Shown here piece by piece: positions 7,168-16,342 of a DNA stretch of 35,856 nucleotides. Below the pieces are notes generated by a model that was not told where the DNA came from, made no database searches, and worked only from the letters and a program-made list of their open reading frames with translations. The DNA lies in NCBI GenBank assembly GCA_964595625.1, contig CAZQQU010000015.1:1-35856 (forward strand), read 5' to 3'. A program made the position numbers and the translations under genes. How positions within the stretch are numbered: position 1 is the first letter of the stretch; each line of letters begins with the position of its first letter. Source of the DNA: CAZQQU01 sp964595625. GTDB lineage: Bacteria > Bacteroidota > Bacteroidia > Flavobacteriales > Flavobacteriaceae.

Positions 7168-7929
7168 TTATTGAACCGAAAAACCTACGGTTCCCAAACG
7201 TTCTATCGTGGTGCTATACCGATTACCTGGTTGCATATAGTGAGCGGCTGTAGCTGCACCGGCTAAAATGACCTGTCCTTTTTCAATGGTTACACGAGAT
7301 TGTTCTGCCAAACGGCTCAAGGCCAAAATCGATAGCAACGGATCGTCTAAAATGGCCGCCGATGTAGCAGTATCCACGAGCTGGTCGTTTTCAAGAAAAT
7401 CGATTTTTAAATCCGAAATATCCATGGAAAGCGGATGCCAATCACCCACCACGTACCCGGTAGAAGAACAGTTGTCCGCCACCACATCTTCTAGGGAAAA
7501 CTTAAAATCTTCGTAGCGGGAGTCGATAATTTCCAAAGCCGCAGCCATCGAGTCGATAAATTGTGGGAGTTCCTCCCGAGAGATTTCTCGATCTATATTT
7601 TCGCTTACGCGAAAAGCAATTTCAGGTTCCACCCGCGGATGAATCCACTGGGTTAGATCTACTTGAGCACCGGGTGTTAATTCCATTTGATCGGTTAATA
7701 TTCCCCAAATCAAATCACTCACTCCCATTTGAATCATTTTGGCTCTGCTTGTAAAGCCCAGTTTGTGGCCAGTAATCTTTTCTCCTCTTTTTAATCGCAA
7801 ATCAATGCATTCCCATTGAATTTCATACGCTTCCGACAACGAAATTAAATTGGCTGCCGCCATTTGCGGAACCGCTTGGGCCGTACGAGCCGCTTGATCT
7901 AACAAAGCAGCTATTTCTTTTTTGGTCAT
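7168..7929 (-). CDS. 4-oxalocrotonate (2-oxo-3-hexenedioate) decarboxylase type enzyme
   Basis: This 253-residue member of the fumarylacetoacetase-like hydratase/decarboxylase family matches the decarboxylase branch (XylI/NbaG type) by TGHKLGFTSRAKMIQMGVSD. Hydratases usually carry KxGLTS followed by QxQxGV instead. Metal-binding and active-site blocks are HPRVEPEIAF, AALEIIDSRYEDFKF and VVADNCSSTGYVVGDW. The enzyme removes CO2 from 2-oxo-3-hexenedioate, which in the 3-hydroxyanthranilate route is made from 2-aminomuconate. It is the last gene of the kynU-kmo series, 86 bases after kmo, so a role in tryptophan catabolism via meta-cleavage is well supported by context. A 2-oxopent-4-enoate hydratase is the alternative. 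Confidence 0.82.
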   Translation of the reverse strand: MTKKEIAALLDQAARTAQAVPQMAAANLISLSEAYEIQWECIDLRLKRGEKITGHKLGFTSRAKMIQMGVSDLIWGILTDQMELTPGAQVDLTQWIHPRVEPEIAFRVSENIDREISREELPQFIDSMAAALEIIDSRYEDFKFSLEDVVADNCSSTGYVVGDWHPLSMDISDLKIDFLENDQLVDTATSAAILDDPLLSILALSRLAEQSRVTIEKGQVILAGAATAAHYMQPGNRYSTTIERLGTVGFSVQ

Positions 7930-7944
7930 ATCCTACTTATTTAC

Positions 7945-7977
7945 CACTAAGACACTAAGTGTACTAAGCTACACTAA
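7945..7977. repeat. Short degenerate direct repeat in the kmo-decarboxylase gap
   Basis: Four copies of ACTAA(G) begin at 7946, 7954, 7963 and 7973, spaced 8 to 10 bases apart. Similar CACTAAG-type strings are found dispersed in many Bacteroidota intergenic regions. No function is assigned. Confidence 0.5.
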
Positions 7978-8015
7978 TTTTTTGTCTTTATAAAATATAT
8001 TCGAGTTCTAAAGCT

Positions 8016-9443
8016 TTACACCCATCCATTTAAATGCTTGGCAATCGCATCATCTTTCAACACCTCCTGAGTTTCTTTTAAAACCATATCCAATTGGCTA
8101 CGCAAGGACTGATTAGCAGTGATTTTTCCGTCCACTATCAAATTAAGTAATGCCTTGTCTTGAGCCCTGCCAATTTTCATCGCTTCCGAGTAGGGCATAT
8201 CTTCCCGAAAAGTTACCATGGCATACTTCGAAAAATATTCATTCGGGTATTCTGCTTCAAAAGCCGTTTCTAAATTTCTCTTTTGTTGAAACAACGGGTT
8301 ACCTGAATGGGACTTCATTTCATCAAAATTATCTACGGCCAAATCCGCAATCGCATCAGCATCGGGTTTGCGGGATTTCTCGTAAGTAGTAAACACCTGA
8401 TTCCAATCGGTTTTTCCCTGGTTTTTCCCTTCGTAACGATCCAAAATTGCATCCAATACCACCACATCTTCAAACGAAGCGTTCATTCCTTGTCCATAAA
8501 AGGGAACCACCGCATGTGCCGCATCTCCTAGCAGTAAGGTTTTGCCGTAGGCACTCCAAGGCCGACATTTTACCGTACCTAAAGTACCTATGGGGTTTTC
8601 AAAAAATTCCTCAGTTAAATGGGGCATTAATGCCAATGCATCGGGATAATACTTTTGGAAATATTCTTTGATTTTTTCTGGACTTTTTAAGTTTTCAAAA
8701 TGATAATCCCCTTCGTTATACGACAAAAACAGCGTCACAGTAAAGCTACCGTCCAGATTAGGTAGGGCAATAAGCATATTTTCGCCTCGGGGCCAAATGT
8801 GTAGAGCGTGTTTTTCGGTGAGATAACCTCCACCCGGTGCTGGAGGAAACGATAACTCTTTATAACCGTGGTTGAGAAAATCTTGCGAAAAACTAAATAA
8901 AAAATGACGGTCTAAAAACATACTTTTCCGTACCACCGAACCGGCTCCATCGGTACCAAAAATTAGATCAGCTTTTATTTTTTCTTTTTGTTGGGTTTGA
9001 TGATTCATAAAAACAGCGCGCCCTTTGCGTAAGCTTACCTTTTTACATTCATAATTAAAGCTCAGGGTGATTTGGGGCATTTTCTCACAAGCATCCAGTA
9101 AGAGCGCATTGAGTCCTGTACGCGATACCGAATGTATTGACTCGTTTTCTCTTCCGCTGTAGCGATAAAGCTTCGCATTCCCTTCGATATCGTGAATCAT
9201 CCTTCCGTGCATAGGAATACACAACTTTTCAACTTCCTCTTGAATACCGCAGAGCTGCATACCGGTCATCCCACGATCGGATAGTGCCAAGTTAATAGAT
9301 CGCCCTGCGCTTTGAGGTACAGTCCGAATGTCAGGACGTTTTTCGGTTAAATGAACACTGTAGCCTCGTTGTGCCATTCGCAATGCCAAAAGGGAGCCAC
9401 ATAATCCGGCACCGATAATTAAAATATGTTCTTTTTGAGCCAT
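8016..9443 (-). CDS. kmo: Kynurenine 3-monooxygenase
   Basis: This 475-residue FAD-dependent aromatic hydroxylase converts L-kynurenine to 3-hydroxykynurenine with NADPH and O2. The N-terminal Rossmann motif is ILIIGAGLCGSLLALRMAQRG. The second FAD motif is LLLGDAAHAVVPFYGQGMNA. Family-typical blocks include QSAGRSINLALSDRG and SIHSVSRTGLNALLL. ATG 9443 is chosen because it places the first FAD strand six residues from the start and leaves a 38-base gap to the kynU stop. Reading further up to 9524 would add 27 residues that overlap kynU and match nothing. The length fits bacterial KMO. Co-transcribed with kynU. Confidence 0.93.
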   Translation of the reverse strand: MAQKEHILIIGAGLCGSLLALRMAQRGYSVHLTEKRPDIRTVPQSAGRSINLALSDRGMTGMQLCGIQEEVEKLCIPMHGRMIHDIEGNAKLYRYSGRENESIHSVSRTGLNALLLDACEKMPQITLSFNYECKKVSLRKGRAVFMNHQTQQKEKIKADLIFGTDGAGSVVRKSMFLDRHFLFSFSQDFLNHGYKELSFPPAPGGGYLTEKHALHIWPRGENMLIALPNLDGSFTVTLFLSYNEGDYHFENLKSPEKIKEYFQKYYPDALALMPHLTEEFFENPIGTLGTVKCRPWSAYGKTLLLGDAAHAVVPFYGQGMNASFEDVVVLDAILDRYEGKNQGKTDWNQVFTTYEKSRKPDADAIADLAVDNFDEMKSHSGNPLFQQKRNLETAFEAEYPNEYFSKYAMVTFREDMPYSEAMKIGRAQDKALLNLIVDGKITANQSLRSQLDMVLKETQEVLKDDAIAKHLNGWV

Positions 9444-9481
9444 TTTGTAATGTATTTCATTAGGTAATAACAAATAGAATA

Positions 9482-10741
9482 TTACTGGTCGAGCAGTGCT
9501 TGAAGTCGTTGAACAAACTGCCACACATCTTCAAAAGAATTATAGAGCGGTACCGGAGCCACCCGTATCACGTCAGGTTCCCGCCAATCACTGACAACGC
9601 CATTTTGAGTAAGTTGATGATAGAGTGATTTGTCCGCATTCTTAACCGCTAATGATAATTGACAACCCCGTTCTTCGGGATGGGACGGAGTGATAATCCG
9701 TATGCGGTCATGGGGCAACTGTTGTAGTAAAAAGTCCATATAAGCGGTAAGTTTTTTTGATTTTGCTTGGAGATTTTCCATACCAGCTTGATGAAACACT
9801 TCGAGGGAAGCCCGAATTGCAGCCATGGATAAAATAGGTGGGTTGCTAAGTTGCCAGCCCTCCGCACCGGGTAACAGGTCAAATTCTTGGCGCATATTAA
9901 AACGAGTGTTTTTATTGTGACCCCACCAACCGGTAAAACGCTTTAAATCGGTTCGGTATGCGTGGCGCTCATGCACAAACAATCCTCCCAAACTTCCCGG
10001 CCCGCTATTGAGGTATTTATAAGTACACCAAACTGCAAAATCAGGTCCGTTATGGTGTAAATTGGGATTGATATTTCCTGCACCATGCGCCAAATCAAAT
10101 CCCACCAAACAGTGGTATTGATGTCCCAATTGAGTAATTTTTTGAATAGGAAATACCTGTCCGGTGTAGTAGTTGGGAGTACCCAACAAAAGAAGAGCAA
10201 TTTGGTCGCCTTGTTCTTTTAAAATCTGCTCTAAATCGTCTGTATCGTAGTATTCATTTTGCCGGGGTGACCAAAGTACCAGACCTTCTTTCGGATCAAT
10301 TCCGTGAAAACGCAATTGTGATTCAACTGCGTATTTATCGGAAGGGAAAGCATCTTTTTCGATAAGAATTTTAAACTTTTTTGCCGTAGGGCTATAAAAA
10401 GAAACCAACAACAAATGAAGATTGGTAGTCAAGGTATTCATCACCACCACCTCGGAGGGTTTGGCTCCGACAATTTGAGCCATTTGCTCGGTAAGAAATT
10501 CGTGGTACGGCATCCATGGATGTCGGGCATCGGTATGGCCATCTACGCCTAATTGCGCCCAATCATCTAATTCTTGCTGTAAGTAGGTTTGCACTAATTT
10601 GGGTTGTAAACCTAAAGAGTTTCCACATAAATAGACCAACTCTCTACCTGAAGAATCTCGGGGAATATGAAATTGATTTCTAAATTTTTTTAACGAATCT
10701 TGAGCGTCTTGTGCTTGAGCATAAGCCAATGTTGTCTCCAT
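9482..10741 (-). CDS. kynU: Kynureninase
   Basis: This 419-residue PLP-dependent fold-type I hydrolase cleaves kynurenine or 3-hydroxykynurenine to anthranilate or 3-hydroxyanthranilate plus alanine. Visible signatures: YLCGNSLGLQPK near the N-terminus, VVVMNTLTTNLHLLL (phosphate-binding loop), GFDLAHGAGN with the PLP-ring aspartate D216, and the Schiff-base lysine K242 in WCTYKYLNSGPGS. RFTGWWGH and GWQLSNPPIL are also family-specific. Length matches bacterial KynU. It is the first gene of the minus-strand catabolic operon. With kmo next to it the likely product is 3-hydroxyanthranilate. Confidence 0.95.
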   Translation of the reverse strand: METTLAYAQAQDAQDSLKKFRNQFHIPRDSSGRELVYLCGNSLGLQPKLVQTYLQQELDDWAQLGVDGHTDARHPWMPYHEFLTEQMAQIVGAKPSEVVVMNTLTTNLHLLLVSFYSPTAKKFKILIEKDAFPSDKYAVESQLRFHGIDPKEGLVLWSPRQNEYYDTDDLEQILKEQGDQIALLLLGTPNYYTGQVFPIQKITQLGHQYHCLVGFDLAHGAGNINPNLHHNGPDFAVWCTYKYLNSGPGSLGGLFVHERHAYRTDLKRFTGWWGHNKNTRFNMRQEFDLLPGAEGWQLSNPPILSMAAIRASLEVFHQAGMENLQAKSKKLTAYMDFLLQQLPHDRIRIITPSHPEERGCQLSLAVKNADKSLYHQLTQNGVVSDWREPDVIRVAPVPLYNSFEDVWQFVQRLQALLDQ

Positions 10742-10815
10742 AGAAGGAATAGCTTGAAATTTACAGAGGTTAAATATACAACTTCAACTAAAAACTACAG
10801 AAAAAACAACTGAAA

Positions 10816-10910
10816 TTAAAAAAGAAACCGGTAAAGCAACCCTACTATTGATAGAAATATCTCATGGGGTTTGCTTTACCGGTAATCCAATCCTTAGGAA
10901 CCCAGGATTG
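10816..10910 (-). terminator. Tandem hairpins with T tract downstream of the DUF5670-like gene
   Basis: Read on the minus strand, a 7-bp hairpin (CAATCCT/AGGATTG, 10888-10894 with 10904-10910) is followed by a long stem. Its arms are a perfect 13-bp repeat at 10827-10839 and 10871-10883, ACCGGTAAAGCAA with TTGCTTTACCGGT, extended by CCC/GGG across a one-base bulge. A T-rich run (TTTCTTTTTT) then follows. Within the loop GATA-GAAA-TATC can form a further small hairpin. It best fits a terminator for the 10940-11104 gene. The long loop is unusual. Confidence 0.6.
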
Positions 10911-10939
10911 TTATAAATACACTTTATTAGAGTTCTATT

Positions 10940-11104
10940 TTAAGCTCTTCTTCCTGAAATGATGTTATAAAGAATAAGAACTACGGCAATAACAATTAAA
11001 ACGTGTAATAAACTACTGGTAGCTATTCCTTGCACGATACCCGCTATTCCGAGTATCCACAGGATGATGCATACGACTGCAACGAGCCAAAGAAGACTTC
11101 TCAT
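10940..11104 (-). CDS. Small lmo0937/DUF5670-like membrane protein
   Basis: The product is a 54-residue hydrophobic protein with two transmembrane segments (MRSLLWLVAVVCIILWILG and LLHVLIVIAVVLILYNIISG) and a basic RR tail. This is the layout of the lmo0937/DUF5670 family, which is widespread in Bacteroidota and often linked to stress. ATG 11104 is preferred over the upstream ATG at 11134: it starts right at the first helix, and the ten extra residues look non-coding. Monocistronic, with a terminator downstream. Function unknown. Confidence 0.75.
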   Translation of the reverse strand: MRSLLWLVAVVCIILWILGIAGIVQGIATSSLLHVLIVIAVVLILYNIISGRRA

Positions 11105-11226
11105 AATACAATTTTTATAGTTAGTATAGACCAAATATAATGATTTTTAAACACAAAACCGAGTGTAATTAAAAATACTATATAATTTTAACATTTCAAA
11201 CTAAGTATTATCAGCTAAAAACTTTA

Positions 11227-11862
11227 TCAAAATTGAGCGATATAGCGTGTTAATTCGGTTTTACTACTACTAAAACTGAGTTTGTCACGAACCCAAAAAT
11301 AATTTTCGGGGTCAACTGTATTGGAGTAAGCTAATTTTGCAAACTGTAATTTACTACTATCAAAGGATAGCTTTTCTATAAGTTCACTGATTTGTTGACT
11401 GGTAAAATAATGTTTTTGTAAGCTCATTTCAAGCAATTCCATTTTCCCAGACTCAAACCATTCTTGGTCAAGTGCCGTTAAAAAATGATAGAAAGATGCT
11501 GAATCCATGGCCCAAACTACAGGGTTATTCGTGGGGTTAGAATGAGGTACTACAGCGGTCACTTGCAAGTCATTTCGCGAAAGCGCAGCATAAGTAGTGG
11601 CTTGTGGGGCCAAATTTATTCCGCCGCGATACAATAGTTGGCGTTTTTTACCTGTATAGCGATAAATTCTTACCGGATGAAAACCACTGGTAATTTGGTG
11701 AACCAAGAGTTGGCCTTGTGCACGAAATGATTCGTTGCTGATATAAATCAGATAGGTTGAATTTTCGTATAAGTCAATTTGCAAATCTGCATTACGGCTA
11801 CTACTAAAAACTGATAAAGTCATCAACAACAGCAGGTTGGTAATAAGTACTTTTGCATTCAT
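11227..11862 (-). CDS. DUF4476 domain exported protein
   Basis: The protein has 211 residues with a signal peptide (MNAKVLITNLLLLMTLSVFSS). An N-terminal beta-rich half (about residues 25-105) contains IYRYTGKKRQLLYRGG. The C-terminal half (about 115-210) shows the DUF4476 helical pattern: FYHFLTALDQEWFESGKMEL, YFTSQQISELIEKLSFDSSK, LQFAKLAYSNTVDPENYFWV. The family is common in Bacteroidota and of unknown function. It stands alone, separated from the efflux operon upstream by that operon's terminator. Confidence 0.75.
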   Translation of the reverse strand: MNAKVLITNLLLLMTLSVFSSSRNADLQIDLYENSTYLIYISNESFRAQGQLLVHQITSGFHPVRIYRYTGKKRQLLYRGGINLAPQATTYAALSRNDLQVTAVVPHSNPTNNPVVWAMDSASFYHFLTALDQEWFESGKMELLEMSLQKHYFTSQQISELIEKLSFDSSKLQFAKLAYSNTVDPENYFWVRDKLSFSSSKTELTRYIAQF

Positions 11863-11905
11863 AAGTTGTTGGTTTTGAATAATACCTTAAAAACCAAAAG
11901 CTGTG

Positions 11906-11948
11906 CCAAAAAAAAACCTGAAATTCAACCAAGGTTAAATTTCAGGTT
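11906..11948 (-). terminator. Terminator of the RND efflux operon
   Basis: A perfect 11-bp stem (AACCTGAAATT at 11915-11925, AATTTCAGGTT at 11938-11948) is followed on the minus strand by a run of about ten T. It lies 21 bases after the RND gene's stop. Confidence 0.85.
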
Positions 11949-11969
11949 AATAATAGATTGTTTTTCTAC

Positions 11970-14900
11970 TTAATGTTTGGGTGTAAAACCGTCTTCACTG
12001 ACTTCATTAGGAGTATAATCTGCCTCCATCAATTGTTCGTAATTGGGTTTCTCTTTGCCTTTATTAAAATAAAGCATGATGCGGTCAAATACAGAATACA
12101 CCACCGGCACAATAACTAAAGTTAGGAATAGCGACGATATCAAACCGCCGATAATTACCCAGGCCAAGCCGTTGTTCATTTCGGCGGCCGCCCCTTTAGC
12201 AATAGCGATGGGGATCATACCAAACACCATAGCGATAGTAGTCATTAAAATGGGTCGTAATCGAGCGTGATTGGCCTGAATTAAAGCGTTGTAGGTGGTT
12301 TCTCCGGCTAGTTTTCTCTGGTTGGTAAAGTCCACCAAAAGAATCGCGTTTTTAGCCACCAGACCAATCAACATAATCATACCCAAAATGGTGAATATAT
12401 TGAGTGAGTTACCGGTTAAAGCCAATATAATTAAAACTCCAATCAAAGCCAGTGGGATGGAAAACAAGATAACAAAGGGATATACGTAGCTATTGTACAG
12501 ACTTACCATGACTAAATACACCAAAATAATAGCGGCTAATAAAGCGATCCCTAGGGTTCCAAACCCTTCGCCTTGCATTTCCATATCTCCACCCCAAGTG
12601 TATTTCACACCTACAGGTCTTTCCATTTCAGAAATGATGGCCATCCACTCATTTGCTACGTCTCCCACCGGTCTACCCACCACTTGCGAATTAACGTTTA
12701 CTGAAGGGCTCTTATCTCTACGCTCTAATACAGTAGGACCGGAACTCTCGGTAACTTCAGCAAATTGGGAAAGCCTGATTTGATTCCCATCATTATTAAT
12801 AAACACCATATTCCGTATATCCTCAATACTAGATCGATTGTACTCGTCGTATCTAACATTGATATCATACTCGTATTCCCCAGCTCGGAATTTGGAATCG
12901 TTGTTACCACTAAATGCCGTTTGCATAGTGATTCCCACCGTACTTAAATCCAGGCCTAATGAAGCCATTTTATCACGATTTACTTGTACGCTAATTTCCG
13001 GATTTCCATCTTCCACAGACAATTCCACTTCCGAAGTACCACTAATATTTCGAAGTACCTCTTCGGCTTGACGAGCAAAAACCATGGCACTATCTAGCGT
13101 TGGGCCGGTTACAACCAACTGCAGTGGAGCTTGTTCGGCTCCCATTAATCCAACAGGTATGGTGGTCACTTTTGCATCGATAAGTTCTTTTTGAAGTTCT
13201 CGTTTTAGCTTAGCAGCATAAATAGCTGTATTGTCCTCGCGCAGTGATTTATCAACCAAAATCACGTTAATTTCTCCTTTGTAAGCAGTGGCTTGTGTTG
13301 CACCAAAACCTTCACTGGTTTGACCAACCATAGTAATCGTACTGACTACCTCGGGTTTGGATTGTAAAAAGGTTTCAGCTTTTTGAATTATAAAATTGGT
13401 TTGCTCCAAAGAAGCGTCTTTAGGAAGTTCTATTTGCACCAAAAATTCGCCTTTATCAATTGAAGGGAAAAACTCGCCCCCGATAAATCCACCACCTACC
13501 AATCCTATAAACGAACCCATCAATAAAAAGAAGGCAATCAGTAAGGTGGCCAACTTGGTTTTCCAGTTTTTTAAAGACCATTTTAAAACACCTGAAACCC
13601 AGTGCGTAAACATGTCGAGCCTGCTTTCAAACCAAGAAATAAATTTTTGAAATAAAGATTCGTTTTTAAAATGCTCGAGTTTTCCGTATCTTGAAAATAA
13701 CCAGGGCACGATAGTAAATGAAGCTAGCATGGAGAAACCGGTAGCTATCATTACGGTAACGGCAAATTGCTTGATGATATTGGACACCATATCGGTACTG
13801 AGTGAGATGGGTAAGAACACCACCATAATAACCAGGGTAATCCCAAATACGGTAAATCCAATTTCGGAAGCACCATCATAAGCGGCACGTACTTTATTTT
13901 TACCCATCTCCATATGACGGTGGATGTTTTCAACCACCACAATAGCGTCATCCACCAAAATACCTACTACCAGCGACAAAGCCACTAAACTCATCAAGTT
14001 GAGGGTATACCCCATAGCGTAAATACCAATAAAGGTAGCAATCAGTGAAAGCGGAATGGACACCATTACTATCAAGGCATTTCGAAAGCTATGTAAAAAC
14101 AGCAACATTACGATAGCAACTAGGAAAATGGCCAAAAACAAGTCAAACAAAACGTTGTTTGCAGCGGTTAAAGTATATTCACTTGTATCGTTGGCAATTT
14201 GTAAAACGACTCCATCGGATTTGTAATCTGCTTCGATCTGCTTCACCGTTTGGCCTATCAATTCACTCACTGCCACCGCATTGGCATCAGATTGCTTCAT
14301 CACTTGAATCAGTATAGCGCTTTTTTGATCCAATCGGGCCAATTTGTCGGCTTCTTTTTGTGTATCAATAATTTCGGCTACATCAGCCAGTCGTATTTGC
14401 ACACCATTATCAGACGAAATAACCAAATTTTTAAGCTCTTCAACATCTTGGTATTTACCAGCTAAACGGATTAAGGTGGTGTTTTCGCGAGTTTTTATAT
14501 TTCCCGTAGGAAAGTCTAAGTTAGAAGCTCGAACCATTTGGAGTACTTGCGGGATAGATACACCATACCCTTCCAATTTGCTTTGATTGAGATTAACTTG
14601 AATTTCTCTTTCTTGTCCACCAATAACGTTGACCTGAGCCACCCCGGTTACTCGGGAGAGTTCGGGTTGGATTTTTTTATCAATTAGGTCATAAAATGAC
14701 ACCTCGTCCATGGCCGAAGTAGCAGCAATGGTTACGATCGGCAGGTCATCCATGGAAAATTTGACTAACGATGGCGGGTCCGCATCTTCAGGCAAATCCG
14801 AGAGTATGGCATTCACCTTTCGTTGAGCGTCATTTAAAGCATAATCTACGTCTGCTTCGGGATTTAATTGAATAATTACCACCGAAACACTTTCATAGGA

Positions 14901-15149
14901 TTTGGCTTCTAATTTTTTTACGTTTTCCAATGCCGAAACCGCATCTTCAATTTTTTTGGTTACGGTATTTTCAATTTCTGAAGGTGATGCACCCGGATAA
15001 ACCGTTGAAATGGTAATCACATTCACCTCAAATTTTGGAACCAATTCGTATCCCAACAGCGAATATGAAAAGATTCCTCCTAGGGTCAGTATGGTAAAAA
15101 GCACCACAATAAGCGTGGGTCTTTTAATGGATATATCTACTAATTTCAT
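11970..15149 (-). CDS. RND efflux pump inner-membrane transporter (HAE-1/AcrB-like)
   Basis: The 1059-residue protein has the typical RND layout: TM1 near residues 10-32 (PTLIVVLFTILTLGGIFSYS), a large periplasmic loop with YPGASPSEIENTVTKKIEDA, then a block of TM helices with the proton-relay aspartate pair in GILVDDAIVVVENIHRH (TM4). A second periplasmic loop is followed by closing TMs (LIGLVAKNAILLVDFTNQR, RLRPILMTTIAMVFG). The pair of RND halves is complete. It would export drugs or hydrophobic compounds by proton antiport together with the adaptor and TolC-like genes upstream. It is last in the operon. The 107-base gap to the adaptor gene holds no recognisable signal. Substrate cannot be told from sequence. 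Confidence 0.93.
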   Translation of the reverse strand: MKLVDISIKRPTLIVVLFTILTLGGIFSYSLLGYELVPKFEVNVITISTVYPGASPSEIENTVTKKIEDAVSALENVKKLEAKSYESVSVVIIQLNPEADVDYALNDAQRKVNAILSDLPEDADPPSLVKFSMDDLPIVTIAATSAMDEVSFYDLIDKKIQPELSRVTGVAQVNVIGGQEREIQVNLNQSKLEGYGVSIPQVLQMVRASNLDFPTGNIKTRENTTLIRLAGKYQDVEELKNLVISSDNGVQIRLADVAEIIDTQKEADKLARLDQKSAILIQVMKQSDANAVAVSELIGQTVKQIEADYKSDGVVLQIANDTSEYTLTAANNVLFDLFLAIFLVAIVMLLFLHSFRNALIVMVSIPLSLIATFIGIYAMGYTLNLMSLVALSLVVGILVDDAIVVVENIHRHMEMGKNKVRAAYDGASEIGFTVFGITLVIMVVFLPISLSTDMVSNIIKQFAVTVMIATGFSMLASFTIVPWLFSRYGKLEHFKNESLFQKFISWFESRLDMFTHWVSGVLKWSLKNWKTKLATLLIAFFLLMGSFIGLVGGGFIGGEFFPSIDKGEFLVQIELPKDASLEQTNFIIQKAETFLQSKPEVVSTITMVGQTSEGFGATQATAYKGEINVILVDKSLREDNTAIYAAKLKRELQKELIDAKVTTIPVGLMGAEQAPLQLVVTGPTLDSAMVFARQAEEVLRNISGTSEVELSVEDGNPEISVQVNRDKMASLGLDLSTVGITMQTAFSGNNDSKFRAGEYEYDINVRYDEYNRSSIEDIRNMVFINNDGNQIRLSQFAEVTESSGPTVLERRDKSPSVNVNSQVVGRPVGDVANEWMAIISEMERPVGVKYTWGGDMEMQGEGFGTLGIALLAAIILVYLVMVSLYNSYVYPFVILFSIPLALIGVLIILALTGNSLNIFTILGMIMLIGLVAKNAILLVDFTNQRKLAGETTYNALIQANHARLRPILMTTIAMVFGMIPIAIAKGAAAEMNNGLAWVIIGGLISSLFLTLVIVPVVYSVFDRIMLYFNKGKEKPNYEQLMEADYTPNEVSEDGFTPKH

Positions 15150-15256
15150 AGGGTATATTGATAATTTTTTTTGAATTTAGAGGGTCTATACAAACCAAAC
15201 CGTGTAAAGGGTTGGGGCATTTAAGTCCTCCAGCAAAATGTTGTACGGGTTATTAT

Positions 15257-16318
15257 TTACTCAATTATAGAAACCTGAGCACCGTCAATTAAATTGATGA
15301 TACCACTAGTGACTACCACATCGCCCTCTTGGAGCCCTTGAATCACTTCCACGCGATCCCCAAAACTTCTACCGGCAACGATGGAAGTCAATTCTACTTG
15401 ATTGCCTTTGACTACAAATACTTGGTTGCTTTGTACACTTCCTACGAAAGCATTCCTAGGAACAGACAATACAGGAACTTGATTTTCTTGTGCTTTGCTA
15501 AAAATCACGGTTCCATACATACCAGCACGAACTAAATTATCGGCATTGTTTGTAATTTCCACTTCGACCGGGAAATTTAACGAGCTGTCGGCCATAGGTG
15601 CGACAAAAGTCACTTTTCCGGTATATTTTTTATCGGGATATACACTCGCTCGCACATCTACTTGATCGCCAACCTGTATACCCGCTACCTGATTTTCATT
15701 GACATTTACTTTTAACTTCAAGGTGGATACATTGACAATTTCAAACAAAGGTGTGCCAGGTCCAACTACTGTTCCGGGTTCGATAAACTTTTTATTAACA
15801 ATCCCGTCGATAGTTGCTCTGATTTGAGCATCTCCGACATTAATTTTAGCTTGATCCAATCGCGCTTTGGCTGCTTGTAATTGTAATTTCACTTGATCGA
15901 GTTGTTGTTGTGTAACTCCACCGGTTGTAAAGGCATTTTCAAAACGTTCAGCATCCTTTAACGCAGTTTGATAAGCGACTTCTGCATTTTGAAGTTCTAC
16001 CGAATACAAATCGGCTTTAATTACTGCTAGGGTTTGTCCTTTTTTTACGCTGGCTCCTTCTTCAACCAGTACTCGTACTACTTGACCGCCTCGTTCAGAA
16101 GACAAATTCAATTGTTGTACAGGTAAAAAATTACCATTGGCCAGGTAATCGTCCTGAAGGATTTGCTTTTTAACCTCGGTGACACGTACCGGAATCTCGG
16201 TATTTTGTTGGGCAACTACTGCCGTTTCTTCTTCCATTTGTTTTTTATTAGAAGACAATTTAAAACCGGCCCACACCACTAATAAAACAGCTATAAGTAT
16301 ATATATGATTTTTCTCAT
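15257..16318 (-). CDS. RND efflux periplasmic adaptor (membrane fusion protein)
   Basis: The 353-residue protein has an N-terminal membrane anchor (IIYILIAVLLVVWAGF), a split lipoyl/barrel-sandwich domain (RGGQVVRVLVEEGASVKKGQ and ATIDGIVNKKFIEPGTVVG), an alpha-helical hairpin between the two halves (about residues 105-160, LQLQAAKARLDQAKINVGDA) and a beta-barrel with ENQVAGIQVGDQVDVR. It bridges the RND pump and the outer-membrane channel. It starts 24 bases after the TolC-like stop. Confidence 0.92.
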   Translation of the reverse strand: MRKIIYILIAVLLVVWAGFKLSSNKKQMEEETAVVAQQNTEIPVRVTEVKKQILQDDYLANGNFLPVQQLNLSSERGGQVVRVLVEEGASVKKGQTLAVIKADLYSVELQNAEVAYQTALKDAERFENAFTTGGVTQQQLDQVKLQLQAAKARLDQAKINVGDAQIRATIDGIVNKKFIEPGTVVGPGTPLFEIVNVSTLKLKVNVNENQVAGIQVGDQVDVRASVYPDKKYTGKVTFVAPMADSSLNFPVEVEITNNADNLVRAGMYGTVIFSKAQENQVPVLSVPRNAFVGSVQSNQVFVVKGNQVELTSIVAGRSFGDRVEVIQGLQEGDVVVTSGIINLIDGAQVSIIE

Positions 16319-16342
16319 GGGTAAAAAATTTGATTGATGATT

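Noticed and set aside
9444..9524. 27-residue N-terminal extension of kmo
   Set aside because: It overlaps the kynU coding end, does not resemble any KMO N-terminus, and ATG 9443 places the FAD-binding strand correctly.
12076..14586. Several open frames on the plus strand opposite the RND transporter gene
   Set aside because: They are antisense shadows of a strongly conserved gene, with no domain pattern or start context of their own.
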